In this document: positions 9,708-18,141 of the stretch, one piece after another
How the letters are laid out: every line of letters begins with the position of its first letter
Numbering within the stretch: the stretch's first letter is position 1
From: Desulfobacula toluolica Tol2
Lineage (GTDB): Bacteria; Desulfobacterota; Desulfobacteria; Desulfobacterales; Desulfobacteraceae
Length of the DNA stretch: 64,000 nucleotides
Direction of reading: 5' to 3'
Assembly: GCF_000307105.1 (NCBI RefSeq)
Contig: NC_018645.1
Location: 35,001 to 99,000 of the forward strand
Notes under the pieces: generated by a model
The model's input: only the letters and a program-made list of their open reading frames with translations
Told to the model about the DNA's origin: nothing
The model's database searches: none
Translations under genes and position numbers: made by a program

Positions 9708-10110
9708 TCTGCAAAAATGAGCATATGTGGGTCAGAAAGAATTTCATGTGTTTTTTTTGTCAGGAATGCCGTCCTTGATGATTTTACAGCCGTTCTATAC
9801 AGTCGGCCTAAATTTTTATTTTTTCTTGCACGCATTGATTTTTTGATGTAATCATAAAAGCATATATAAAATTTCTGGAAAAAAATATTCTACCGATCTT
9901 GGATGTTTACGATTCTGATCTGATGTTTGTTACATACCTTTTTAATTTTTAAATATTGTTACTTTAATACGTTTAAGCCTGATTGATTTATGATTTAACC
10001 TCATGTTTCCTGTTCTTTCACTAAATTAATGTTTGGCAGGAAATATAATACTGAACATTGATAAAATATTATTGTTCGGTCATATGATAACCGTCAAGAA
10101 AGGAGAAATC
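9708..10110 (+). other. A+T-rich intergenic region without recognisable gene
   Basis: About 400 bases between uvsE and the next gene. I see no frame with a ribosome site and no strong hairpin. It is strongly A+T-rich and probably holds the promoter of the downstream small protein, but no clear -35/-10 pair could be assigned. Confidence 0.5.
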
Positions 10111-10413
10111 ATGGAAGTAAAAGATTATTGCAAAGCAATGCTGGCCGAAGTTACAGCCTGGAAAGAGAAACTTGAGGCTATGAAAAAAGTTGCTGACACC
10201 TATGGCTCAAAAGAAAAAGAAAAAATCCTTCCGCTTATCGGCCAGTTGGAACAGGAGGTGACTACTGCTCAGGTGAGGGTGGATCAGCTGAAAACAGAGT
10301 GCCCGTCTGACTGGTCACCCATGAAAAATGAACTGGATGATTTGTTTGGAACGATTGGCAGCAGTGTTGATCGGGCCTGGAAAGACCTTCCTCCTGGAAA
10401 TGTTGGAGGGTAG
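10111..10413 (+). CDS. Small helical (coiled-coil) protein, unknown function
   Basis: A 100-residue soluble protein, mostly charged and helical: EVTAWKEKLEAMKKVADTYG and LIGQLEQEVTTAQVRVDQLK give heptad-like spacing. A short C-terminal part (MKNELDDLFGTIGSSVDRAW) ends in Pro/Gly. It has no transmembrane segment or signal peptide. The start is fixed by a textbook AAAGGAG site 5-6 bases before ATG; longer upstream frames lack one. I do not recognise the family. It is monocistronic and followed by an inverted repeat. Confidence 0.75.
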   Translation: MEVKDYCKAMLAEVTAWKEKLEAMKKVADTYGSKEKEKILPLIGQLEQEVTTAQVRVDQLKTECPSDWSPMKNELDDLFGTIGSSVDRAWKDLPPGNVGG

Positions 10414-10423
10414 AAACTTCAAT

Positions 10424-10458
10424 TGCACTGGTTTGGTTGATTAAACTGAACCAGTGCA
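10424..10458 (+). terminator. Inverted repeat, possible terminator
   Basis: TGCACTGGTT (10424-10433) pairs perfectly with AACCAGTGCA (10449-10458) across a 15-base loop, just after the small helical-protein gene. There is no good T-run on either side, so intrinsic termination is uncertain. It also lies between convergent genes. Confidence 0.5.
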
Positions 10459-10537
10459 GTGCCGAAATTTTGCTGACAAAAATTAATTGATGCATATTTT
10501 GTTTGAAAAAAACAGTCGATTTTGCAGGCCTTTGATA

Positions 10538-11488
10538 TCAAAAGTAATTTCTCAGTTTCAGTTCAAACGGGTGCGGGTTCAGATAGGTCTGGATTTTCAG
10601 CCAGGGCTGGTCGTATTTCATGACATAGTGCCGGATCAGGGTAATGGGGACGATGAGGGGAACATATCCTGAGCGGTATTGATCAATGATGGTTAACAAT
10701 TCGTGTTTTTCCGAACCGGTCAGATTCCGTTTGAAATATCCCAGGATATGGTGCAGTACATTGATGTTTTTTTTCACCGTTGTTTTCAACTTCAGGGAGT
10801 TTAATAAAATTTTTTCATAGGCATCAAACAATTGATCCATATCCAGGGTTTTCCCCTGGGCGACAAGTTTTCCAAGCTTTCTGTACAGGTCCTGGTTGTG
10901 GGAAAGAATCAACAATTTGTTCCGGGTATGGAAATCAACAAGCCCTCCGGGCGTTCTGTTTTTTTTCAGCAGATCCCGCCAGCGCTGGAGCGAAAAGATG
11001 GCTTCAATAAAATTTTCGCGAAGTTCGGGATCATGGAGTCTGCCGGCCTCTTCTACCGGGACCCTGGGAAAATGTTGTGTAAATGCCCTGGCAAACAGGC
11101 CTGTGCCGGTTTTACGCACCTTGCCGTCGTCTCCATACACCCTGATCCGGTACAACCCGCTGCTCGGGGATTTGCTTCTAAAAATAAATCCGCACAAATT
11201 TTCTTGTTCAAGAGTTTTTAATTTTGCCGGTATCCAGTCTTTCATCTGCCGGGTTTTATCCTGCCTTGTCTTTTGGGTGACAAGCTTCGGGTTCTCAGGG
11301 GTTCCGACCAGTCTTACCGCCTCCCTGGGAATGGGCATGCCGCATTCCACTTCCGGGCACACGGGAACATACTTGGCAAACAGTCCCAATGTCTGTGTCA
11401 GGAACCGGTCATGACTGTGACCACCGTCATATCGAACCTTGTTGCCGAGCAGACAAGAACTGATACCGATTTTTATGGGGGTAAGCAT
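10538..11488 (-). CDS. DUF523-DUF1722 protein (TudS-like/YbgA-like)
   Basis: A 316-residue two-domain protein. The N-terminal DUF523 domain (about residues 1-155) shows SSCLLGNKVRYDGGHSHD and YVPVCPEVECGMPIPREAVRL; conserved cysteines here bind an iron-sulfur cluster in characterised DUF523 enzymes (thiouracil desulfurase TudS). The C-terminal DUF1722 domain (about 190-316) shows FHTRNKLLILSHNQDLYRKLG and SGYVPLIVPITLIRHYV, as in E. coli YbgA. The two-domain order is common, but the physiological substrate is unknown. The start at 11488 is chosen for AGGAG six bases upstream rather than the longer frame to 11524. Confidence 0.88.
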   Translation of the reverse strand: MLTPIKIGISSCLLGNKVRYDGGHSHDRFLTQTLGLFAKYVPVCPEVECGMPIPREAVRLVGTPENPKLVTQKTRQDKTRQMKDWIPAKLKTLEQENLCGFIFRSKSPSSGLYRIRVYGDDGKVRKTGTGLFARAFTQHFPRVPVEEAGRLHDPELRENFIEAIFSLQRWRDLLKKNRTPGGLVDFHTRNKLLILSHNQDLYRKLGKLVAQGKTLDMDQLFDAYEKILLNSLKLKTTVKKNINVLHHILGYFKRNLTGSEKHELLTIIDQYRSGYVPLIVPITLIRHYVMKYDQPWLKIQTYLNPHPFELKLRNYF

Positions 11489-11700
11489 AGAATTCTCCTG
11501 TTTTGTGTTTTTTGAATGATGCATTCAGATAACGGTTAAAAAAAGCGATTATTGACATTATTCTATTCATTATATAGATTTTAACTGTTATTGAAACTGT
11601 ATTTTTTAAAATATGATAGCGGTTACGATCTGGTGGTTGATTCTCTCTTGATATTTATCGATTTTTTTGCATCACCATGGCAATTTAAAAAGGATAAGCA

Positions 11701-13269
11701 ATGAACCCGACAAATGGTTTTGATGACGACCGTTTCCAAAAGCAAAAACTCGTGTTGGTGACCGGGGCAACCGGATATGTGGCCGGACGGCTTGTGCCGC
11801 TGCTGCTGGAATCAGGATACAGGGTAAGAACCATGGGGCGCTCCATTGAGAAAATGGCAGGCCGCTCCTGGGGCTGCCATTCGTCTGTTGAACTGGTGAA
11901 AGGGGATATCATGGATATAGCATCCCTGAATCGTGCCGTAAAAGGATGCGGCACGGTTTACTATCTGGTGCACTCCATGATATCGCAGAAGGGAAAATAC
12001 CGGCATGCGGACCGGACAGGCGCCCGAAACATGGTCCGGGCCGCAGCAGATCAAGGTGCGGATCATATCATATACCTTGGGGGGCTTGGGGATATCACCC
12101 ACAATAACATCAGCAAACACCTGCTGTCACGAAATGAAGTGGCCCAAATTCTTAAACAGGGACCTGTGCCGGTTACCGTGCTGAGGGCGGCCATGATCCT
12201 GGGTTCGGGCAGTGCAAGTTTTGAGATATTAAGATATCTGGCGGAAAGACTGCCTGTCATGATAACTCCCAAATGGGTGAGAATGCCCACACAGCCCATT
12301 GCCATTACCAATGTTCTGGGCTATCTGAAAGGGTGTCTGGAACATCCTGAAACCCGTGGAAAAACTTTTGATATTGGCGGGCCGGATGTGGTTACTTACC
12401 GGGATTTGTTTTGGATTTTCCGCGAAGTGGCAGGCCTGCCAAAACCTGTAATGATTGCGGTTCCAGTATTAACCCCCAAACTGTCTTCGTTGTGGATTCA
12501 TCTGGTAACACCGGTTCCGGCCGCCATTGCACAACCGCTGACGGAAGGCTTGAGCCTTCCCACGGTCTGTACGGAAACATCCATCCGAAAAATTATTCCC
12601 CAGGATTTGATTGATTGCCGTGAGGCTATTCGTCGGGCCCTTGACCGTGTCCGCCGGGAACAGGTGGATACCTGCTGGACTGATGCCGGTGCCATGATCT
12701 ATCCTGAATGGACCCATTGCGGGGATTCTGATTATTCCGGCGGAACTCTTCTTGAATGCGGTTACCGGGCAAGAGTAAACGGCACGGCCCGATCTCTGTG
12801 GTCGGCCATTGTAAGGCTGGGAGGCCGGACCGGTTATTATGGCGCAGATATCCTCTGGCAGATTCGTGGATTTTTTGATGTGCTTGCCGGTGGCGTGGGT
12901 CTGAACCGGGGACGAAGGTCAAAAGAACACCTCCAGGTGGGAGATGCCCTGGATTTCTGGCGGGTTCTTGAATTGGATACGCCTTTAAAACTGTTGCTCG
13001 TGGCTGAAATGAAAACACCGGGTGAGGCCCTGCTGGAGATTCGAGTCGATCCACTTGACGGTCACCAATGCGACTTGACGCTTTTTTCCCGTTTCCTGCC
13101 CAAAGGGCTGCCGGGTATTTTATATTGGTATGGACTTTACCCGTTTCATCAATATGTGTTTGTTCACATGCTCAAGGGAATTGTAAAAGCGGCAGGACTG
13201 GAACTGTTGTCATCGCCGAAACGCTTTACGCCGAAAATAAACAGATCCTGCAAAACAATTGATCAATAA
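11701..13269 (+). CDS. NAD(P)-binding SDR (NmrA/YbjT-like) with DUF2867 domain
   Basis: A 522-residue protein. The atypical SDR domain (about residues 15-300) has the nucleotide motif VTGATGYVAGRLVPLLLESG and an NmrA-like layout (VELVKGDIMDIASL, YYLVHSM, HIIYLGGLG, LRAAMILGSGS). A C-terminal DUF2867 domain (about 350-505) follows, with LWQIRGFFDVLAGGVGLNRG and ALDFWRVLELDTPLKLLLVAEM. The pairing and length are those of YbjT-like fusions. The reaction is unknown; a quinone or lipid-linked substrate has been suggested for relatives and is not shown here. AAAAGGA lies seven bases before the ATG. Repeat copy D follows the stop codon. Confidence 0.85.
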   Translation: MNPTNGFDDDRFQKQKLVLVTGATGYVAGRLVPLLLESGYRVRTMGRSIEKMAGRSWGCHSSVELVKGDIMDIASLNRAVKGCGTVYYLVHSMISQKGKYRHADRTGARNMVRAAADQGADHIIYLGGLGDITHNNISKHLLSRNEVAQILKQGPVPVTVLRAAMILGSGSASFEILRYLAERLPVMITPKWVRMPTQPIAITNVLGYLKGCLEHPETRGKTFDIGGPDVVTYRDLFWIFREVAGLPKPVMIAVPVLTPKLSSLWIHLVTPVPAAIAQPLTEGLSLPTVCTETSIRKIIPQDLIDCREAIRRALDRVRREQVDTCWTDAGAMIYPEWTHCGDSDYSGGTLLECGYRARVNGTARSLWSAIVRLGGRTGYYGADILWQIRGFFDVLAGGVGLNRGRRSKEHLQVGDALDFWRVLELDTPLKLLLVAEMKTPGEALLEIRVDPLDGHQCDLTLFSRFLPKGLPGILYWYGLYPFHQYVFVHMLKGIVKAAGLELLSSPKRFTPKINRSCKTIDQ

Positions 13270-13273
13270 TTTA

Positions 13274-13437
13274 CACGGGCAGATCTGTTATTTCAGTTTG
13301 GTTTGCCCACAACAAAGATTGAAAGTCTCGGTGTGAATTTTTTAAGATTTTCATATAACGGCCATGGCAGATCACTCTGCCACAACAAATAATAAAAGAT
13401 ATTTAATTTCAGCAGGTTAAAATTTATTTCATATAAA
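13274..13437 (-). repeat. Dispersed hairpin repeat, copy D (two modules)
   Basis: The most complete copy, with two modules in tandem. Module 1 reads CACGGGCAGATCTG ... GTTTGCCCACAACAAAG and ends at TTTTCATATAA (13348-13358). Module 2 follows directly as GGCCATGGCAGATCACTCTG, CCACAACAAATAATAAAAG, TTTCAGCAGGTT, and ends again at TTTCATATAAA. TGGCAGA and TCTGCCA in module 2 make a perfect 7-bp stem. The copy sits 3 bases after one gene and about 20 bases before the next. Confidence 0.85.
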
Positions 13438-13458
13438 ACCACAAGTTGAGGAATTATT

Positions 13459-13914
13459 ATGGAACCTTCAAAAGAGACAGCATTGAACAAAATCAGAGCA
13501 TTGTTTGACACCGAAACCCTGTCGGTTTTGTCGACGCAGAAAAACGGGCAGCCCTATTCCAGCCTTGTGGCATTTGCTTCAACCTCTGACCTGAAACAGA
13601 TCATTTTTTTAACTCCTAGCACCACCCGGAAATATGATAACCTGACAGCCAGCCCCAGGGTGGCCATGTTGATCAATAACAGCCGGAACCTGGCCGAGGA
13701 TTTTTACAATGCCATATCAGTCACTGCCACAGGCAGGGCCTCTACGGTTGAAGGCGATGATAAAAAAAGGCTTTTAGACATCTACCTTGAACGGCATCCT
13801 CATCTAAAGGATTTTGCAGCAGCCCCAACCACCGCACTGGTGAGTATGGCAGTGGACCGGTATATCATGGTGAGCCGGTTTCAGAATGTTGTTGAGATAA
13901 AGGTGGGATCATGA
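13459..13914 (+). CDS. Pyridoxamine 5'-phosphate oxidase-like flavin protein
   Basis: A 151-residue split-barrel protein of the PNPOx-like/HugZ superfamily: LFDTETLSVLSTQKNGQPYS, LVAFASTSDLKQIIFLTPST, TRKYDNLTASPRVAMLINNS and ISVTATGRASTVEGDDKKRL. Such proteins bind FMN, F420 or haem, and the residues visible here do not settle which. It is unlikely to be the true PdxH because it is short and lacks the C-terminal PLP site. GAGGA precedes the ATG. The stop overlaps the start of the next gene (ATGA), opening a three-gene coupled unit. Confidence 0.82.
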   Translation: MEPSKETALNKIRALFDTETLSVLSTQKNGQPYSSLVAFASTSDLKQIIFLTPSTTRKYDNLTASPRVAMLINNSRNLAEDFYNAISVTATGRASTVEGDDKKRLLDIYLERHPHLKDFAAAPTTALVSMAVDRYIMVSRFQNVVEIKVGS

Positions 13915-16115
13915 AATCTTTTCTACAGCTTTACGATATAACGGACGGAGACCTTGAGCAGGTTGGCGGCAAAACCCTTGCCCTTGCCAGGCTTCATCAG
14001 CACAAGATCCGGGTGCCCAAAACATTTTGTGTTCCATGCCATGTTTATGACAGTTATCTGTCAGGCACCAGGCTCAAGGATCGAATCCTTATGGAAATCA
14101 ACCGCAAAGCGATTGAAAAGATGAGGTGGGAAGAGATCTGGGATGTATCGCTTCGCATTCGCAATTTTTTTCTGACCACCCCCATTCCCGGCCGCCTCGG
14201 TCAATCCCTTGCCCGTGAAATTCACACTCATTGCGGGACAGCTCCGGTTGCGGTAAGATCGTCTGCCCCGGCAGAGGATGGCAAGTCCACCTCTTTTGCA
14301 GGAGTGCATGAATCATTTTTAAATGTCAGCGGCACAGATGCTATTTTGAAACACATCCGGCTGGTCTGGGCTTCTTTGTATTCGGATGCGGCGTTGTTGT
14401 ACCGGAAAGAGTTGGGCCTGGATATCAGTAAAAGCTCAATGGCCGTAGTTATACAGGAGTTGATACCCTCTGACCGGTCCGGTGTGTTTTTCAGCATCAA
14501 CCCGTCGGATTCTGCCCAGTCGGTTCTGGAGTCGGTCTATGGGTTGAACCAGGGGCTTGTGGATGGCGATATTGATCCGGATCGCTGGATCATTGACCGG
14601 TTTTCGGGAAATATTCTCAAGCATACTGAACCCATGCGGGATCACTATGCCGTGCCTGTACTGGATGGAGTGAGTCTTGAGTCTTTGCCGGAAGATCTGC
14701 GAAACAAACCGCCATTGAACGAACAAGAGATTCGGCAGGTATGGGAAACAGGAATAAAGGCGGAACGTCTGTTCAACAGACCCCAGGATATGGAGTGGGC
14801 CTTCAGCCGGGACAGGCTGGTGGTGCTGCAGGCAAGGCCCGTTACCAGCAGCGGGTTTAAGGACAGCGATGATAAGCGGGCATGGTACTTAAGCCTTCAC
14901 AGAAGCCATGAAAATTTAAAAACTCTCCATGATAAAATTGAAAATAGCCTGATTCCGGAAATGATCCTGACAGCCGATAAAATGGGGCAGATCCATCTGC
15001 CAGAAATGACCAACGCAGCTCTTGCCAATGAAATTAAAACCCGGCAGGAGATCTATGATCACTGGGTTAAGGTGTACTGGGCGGATTTCATTCCTTTTGC
15101 CCACGGCATCCGGCTGTTTGGTCAGGTTTATAATGATGCTGTACGGCCGGAAGATCCTTATGAATTTATGAAATTGTTAGAGAAAACCGGTCTGAAAAGT
15201 ATTGAAAGGAACCGGCTGCTGGAAAAATTGGCCGATGTAATTCGTCAGGACCCTGATCTGAATGAGACATTGGCGATCGGGGATGAACCGGCCGGTGATC
15301 ATCTGTTTATGGTTCTTCTGGAAGAGTTTGTCTCAAAGTTCGGTGACCTGGCCTGCCAGACCTCTGGTGCCAGTGAATGTTACCAGGGGAATACCGCCAT
15401 CATACGGATTATCCTTCAATTTGCCCGGCGGCCTTCAGCGCCCGCTTTAAAAAATGATAAGACCGATATCCATGCCCTAAGGGAAAAATATTTGGCCTGT
15501 TTTTATAGCGAAAAGCAGGCGTTTGCCAAAGATATCCTGCATCTGGGGCGGGCCAGTTACCGGTTGCGGGATGATGATAATATTCACCTGGGCCGGATTG
15601 AAGCCCGGCTGTTTGAAGCTGTCCGGGAAGGCCGGAACAGGTTGGCAGACCCGGATGCATATCCATTTGACCTGGAACGGCTGGCGGAACTGCCTGCATT
15701 GTCTTCACACCTTGAGGGGCCGGCTCCGTCACCCGAAAAAGAAACCGCATCCGGGGTAAAGGATCTTTGGTTAAAGGCCCGCCAGGTTGTGGGCCATCCG
15801 GCAGGACCGGGGATTGCAAAGGGCTGTGCCAGGGTTATTCTGGAACAGGACGACCTGCTTGAGTTTAAGCAAGGAGAGGTTCTGATCTGCCAGGGGGTTG
15901 ACCCCAACATGACCTTTGTGGTTCCCTTGGCTGCAGCCGTGATCGAAGAACGCGGCGGAATGTTGATTCACGGGGCCATTATTGCCAGGGAATATGGGCT
16001 GCCCTGTGTCACCGGGGCCTCTCACATTACCGGCTTGATCCGGACCGGGGACCAGGTGACAGTGGACGGATATCTGGGAATCGTCACCTGTGATACCGGG
16101 GAACTTGAGTCGTGA
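13911..16115 (+). CDS. PEP synthase/rifampin phosphotransferase-like enzyme
   Basis: A 734-residue protein with an ATP-grasp PPDK N-terminal domain (about residues 10-320): GGKTLALARLHQHKIRVP, VAVRSSAPAEDG, VVIQELIPSDRSGVFFSINP and WAFSRDRLVVLQARPV. A long middle region of unknown function follows, then a C-terminal swivelling phosphohistidine domain (about 635-730) with GGMLIHGAIIAREYGLPCVT, where the His near residue 687 is the phospho-carrier. It lacks the PEP/pyruvate-binding TIM barrel of true PEP synthase. The domain order is that of rifampin phosphotransferases and related enzymes, so ATP-driven phosphorylation of a small molecule is more likely than PEP synthesis. It overlaps both neighbours (ATGA upstream, GTGA downstream). 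Confidence 0.83.
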   Translation: MKSFLQLYDITDGDLEQVGGKTLALARLHQHKIRVPKTFCVPCHVYDSYLSGTRLKDRILMEINRKAIEKMRWEEIWDVSLRIRNFFLTTPIPGRLGQSLAREIHTHCGTAPVAVRSSAPAEDGKSTSFAGVHESFLNVSGTDAILKHIRLVWASLYSDAALLYRKELGLDISKSSMAVVIQELIPSDRSGVFFSINPSDSAQSVLESVYGLNQGLVDGDIDPDRWIIDRFSGNILKHTEPMRDHYAVPVLDGVSLESLPEDLRNKPPLNEQEIRQVWETGIKAERLFNRPQDMEWAFSRDRLVVLQARPVTSSGFKDSDDKRAWYLSLHRSHENLKTLHDKIENSLIPEMILTADKMGQIHLPEMTNAALANEIKTRQEIYDHWVKVYWADFIPFAHGIRLFGQVYNDAVRPEDPYEFMKLLEKTGLKSIERNRLLEKLADVIRQDPDLNETLAIGDEPAGDHLFMVLLEEFVSKFGDLACQTSGASECYQGNTAIIRIILQFARRPSAPALKNDKTDIHALREKYLACFYSEKQAFAKDILHLGRASYRLRDDDNIHLGRIEARLFEAVREGRNRLADPDAYPFDLERLAELPALSSHLEGPAPSPEKETASGVKDLWLKARQVVGHPAGPGIAKGCARVILEQDDLLEFKQGEVLICQGVDPNMTFVVPLAAAVIEERGGMLIHGAIIAREYGLPCVTGASHITGLIRTGDQVTVDGYLGIVTCDTGELES

Positions 16116-17209
16116 AAACGTTTAAACTCTTTGGTGCTGCCGTACTGGGCATTGTTCTATTGATCGTTTTTGTTATCTTTTCGTGTTCTTCAAGGGACAA
16201 AAAATCTTTTTCAGAAATCCAATGGAAACAAAAGGTGGAAGACACCCGGGTTGAGGATCTGTATGCCCCCCATTTTAAGGAGGGACGGTTTTATACTCCC
16301 TGGATGGAAATGGGGGATAAAAGTTTTCTGGATGTACTGGGATGGAAACTGTTTTCAAAAACTCATTATACCAGTGAGGAAACAGATTTTTTGCCCAGGG
16401 TCACTCCTGATACGGCAGAACGTCTTGATCAGGTCCGGGGCGATTTTATTCTCTGGATCGGGCACAACACCTTTTTGATCCGGATTGACAAGGTATACTG
16501 GATAACGGACCCGGTCTTTTCCAAGCGGGCCCTGCTGCCGGCAAGGTTGACACCTCCCGCCCTTAGTCTGAAAGAGTTGAATGAGATTGTTAAAGATCTC
16601 AATATTTTGATTTCCCATAACCATTATGATCATCTGGACCGCTCAACCATGAAACAGCTTCCCAGGGATGCTGCAGTATTTGTTCCCAGGGGGCTGAAAA
16701 CTTATGTGATGGGCATGGACAAAACAAACGTGCGGGAACTGGACTGGTGGGAAGCAGTGGACACCGGGAAAGGGTCAACATTGATCTGTCTTCCGGCCCA
16801 GCACTGGTCCATGAGAATCGGCCAGGGCCGGAACCGTTCCCTCTGGGCAGCCTGGCTTCTGAAAACCCCAAAGGCGACCCTTTATTTTGGAGGTGATTCC
16901 GGTTATTTTAAAGGATTCCGGGAAATCGGGCGCAAATATCCGGATATTGATTACGCGTTTATGCCGATCACTGCATACCACCCCAGGTGGTTCATGCAAT
17001 ACCAGCACATGAACATCCCCGAGGCAGTCAAAGCGTTTGAAGATCTTGGTGCGCGATTTTTTATTCCTACCCAGTGGGGAACCTTTCATCTGGGCAGCGA
17101 GCCTGCCGGGTTCCCGGGCCTGGATCTTATCCGCCATATCCGAAAAAATAATCTTGATCTGTTTCGCTTCAACATAATGGATGTGGGCCAGATCCTTCCT
17201 CTTAACTGA
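16112..17209 (+). CDS. Metallo-beta-lactamase fold hydrolase, NAPE-PLD-like
   Basis: A 365-residue exported MBL-fold protein. It begins with a GTG start overlapping the previous stop (GTGA) and a hydrophobic segment (LIVFVIFSC) that may be a lipoprotein signal with Cys in VIFSCSS. The catalytic metal motif HNHYDHLD is at about residues 169-176. Other family markers are ILWIGHNTFLIR, LPAQHWSMR, YFGGDSGYFKGFREIG and PTQWGTFHLG, as in N-acylphosphatidylethanolamine phospholipase D-like proteins. It would hydrolyse a phosphodiester or amide of a lipid-like substrate at the cytoplasmic membrane or in the periplasm. It is the third gene of a coupled unit. Confidence 0.85.
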   Translation: MKTFKLFGAAVLGIVLLIVFVIFSCSSRDKKSFSEIQWKQKVEDTRVEDLYAPHFKEGRFYTPWMEMGDKSFLDVLGWKLFSKTHYTSEETDFLPRVTPDTAERLDQVRGDFILWIGHNTFLIRIDKVYWITDPVFSKRALLPARLTPPALSLKELNEIVKDLNILISHNHYDHLDRSTMKQLPRDAAVFVPRGLKTYVMGMDKTNVRELDWWEAVDTGKGSTLICLPAQHWSMRIGQGRNRSLWAAWLLKTPKATLYFGGDSGYFKGFREIGRKYPDIDYAFMPITAYHPRWFMQYQHMNIPEAVKAFEDLGARFFIPTQWGTFHLGSEPAGFPGLDLIRHIRKNNLDLFRFNIMDVGQILPLN

Positions 17210-17319
17210 CAGTTTCTATATTCTTGTTACCGCGACAAGAGGTTGTTTTCTGATAAACTCAAAAACACGAGAAATCCATCTTTTTTGATTTTTATTTCAT
17301 ATTAGCGTATTCAATCGTG

Positions 17320-17805
17320 TCATGACTTATTCTTCCATTGTTCTTCTATATCACTAATACAGATTTTGCCATCTTCGTTGCCTTTGACCACAACCAGCCA
17401 GTAGCCGACGCTCATGGCAAGCGTCATTGCCGCTATGGCAAGGACATATTCCGCTGAAATTTTAGTTAAATCCATGATAATGACCTTTCGGGAAATGGCC
17501 ATCAGTGCTGTGGCCATGACAATCTTTACATGGATCACATCATCCCGTAAATAAATAAGAATGTTGATCAGTATTTCGACGGCAATCAAAACAGCCATAA
17601 AAGCACCGAACAACGCCAGAATGTCTGAGATGGTAAGCAGCATGAACGGTGGAGCTTTCAGTTCCTGATACATTACTAAAATAACATCGGCCACACCCCA
17701 AATGATAACAGTGGTCATCAGAATGGCCAATAATCTGATTGCAATGCGAACGATAGTTCTTAATTTCTGGACCAGTGGTTCATTCGGGTTTGATAAATCA
17801 TCCAT
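17320..17805 (-). CDS. PsiE-family membrane protein
   Basis: A 161-residue integral membrane protein with four predicted hydrophobic segments (IAIRLLAILMTTVIIWGVAD, ISDILALFGAFMAVLIAVEI, IVMATALMAISRKVIIMD, EYVLAIAAMTLAMSVGYWLV). The arrangement and the motif VEILINILIYLRDDVIHVKI with following ALMAISRKVI are those of phosphate-starvation-inducible PsiE-like proteins. Function is unknown in the family. TTAGGAG lies before the ATG. It stands alone between convergent and divergent neighbours. Confidence 0.83.
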   Translation of the reverse strand: MDDLSNPNEPLVQKLRTIVRIAIRLLAILMTTVIIWGVADVILVMYQELKAPPFMLLTISDILALFGAFMAVLIAVEILINILIYLRDDVIHVKIVMATALMAISRKVIIMDLTKISAEYVLAIAAMTLAMSVGYWLVVVKGNEDGKICISDIEEQWKNKS

Positions 17806-18141
17806 TATTTCTCCTAATTTGTCAGTTAACAGCTTCTTTAGATTATCTCAAATAATTATAGCGCAGCTTTTTTTCTATCTCAATGGTTATAAAGATAAGC
17901 GATTCTAAATTATATTTTAATTATGTAGATCCTTCATTGCTGCACGGTAAGATTTTTTTCTTGCCTTCATTTGGTTGTACCTGATACAGATGCATAACAT
18001 GTTGTGCCTGTGTCAGGTTGGAGATAATTTTCCGGATTTTAGAGGATTTGTTTATGTTTGGGTTAATAAAAATGAAGTTTTGATCTGTATCTGCAGACCC
18101 GGCAACATCTATAATAAAGGCTATCGGTATAGGATTGGTAT
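17806..18141 (+). other. Intergenic region, no supported gene
   Basis: About 336 bases between the divergent PsiE-like and 7TM genes. A GTG-initiated minus-strand frame crosses it (to 17921) but has no ribosome site and overlaps the 7TM gene start, so it is not called. No hairpin or repeat copy was recognised. Confidence 0.45.

Noticed and set aside
13911-16115. True phosphoenolpyruvate synthase (ppsA)
   Set aside because: The C-terminal PEP/pyruvate-binding barrel is missing; the protein ends right after the phosphohistidine domain.
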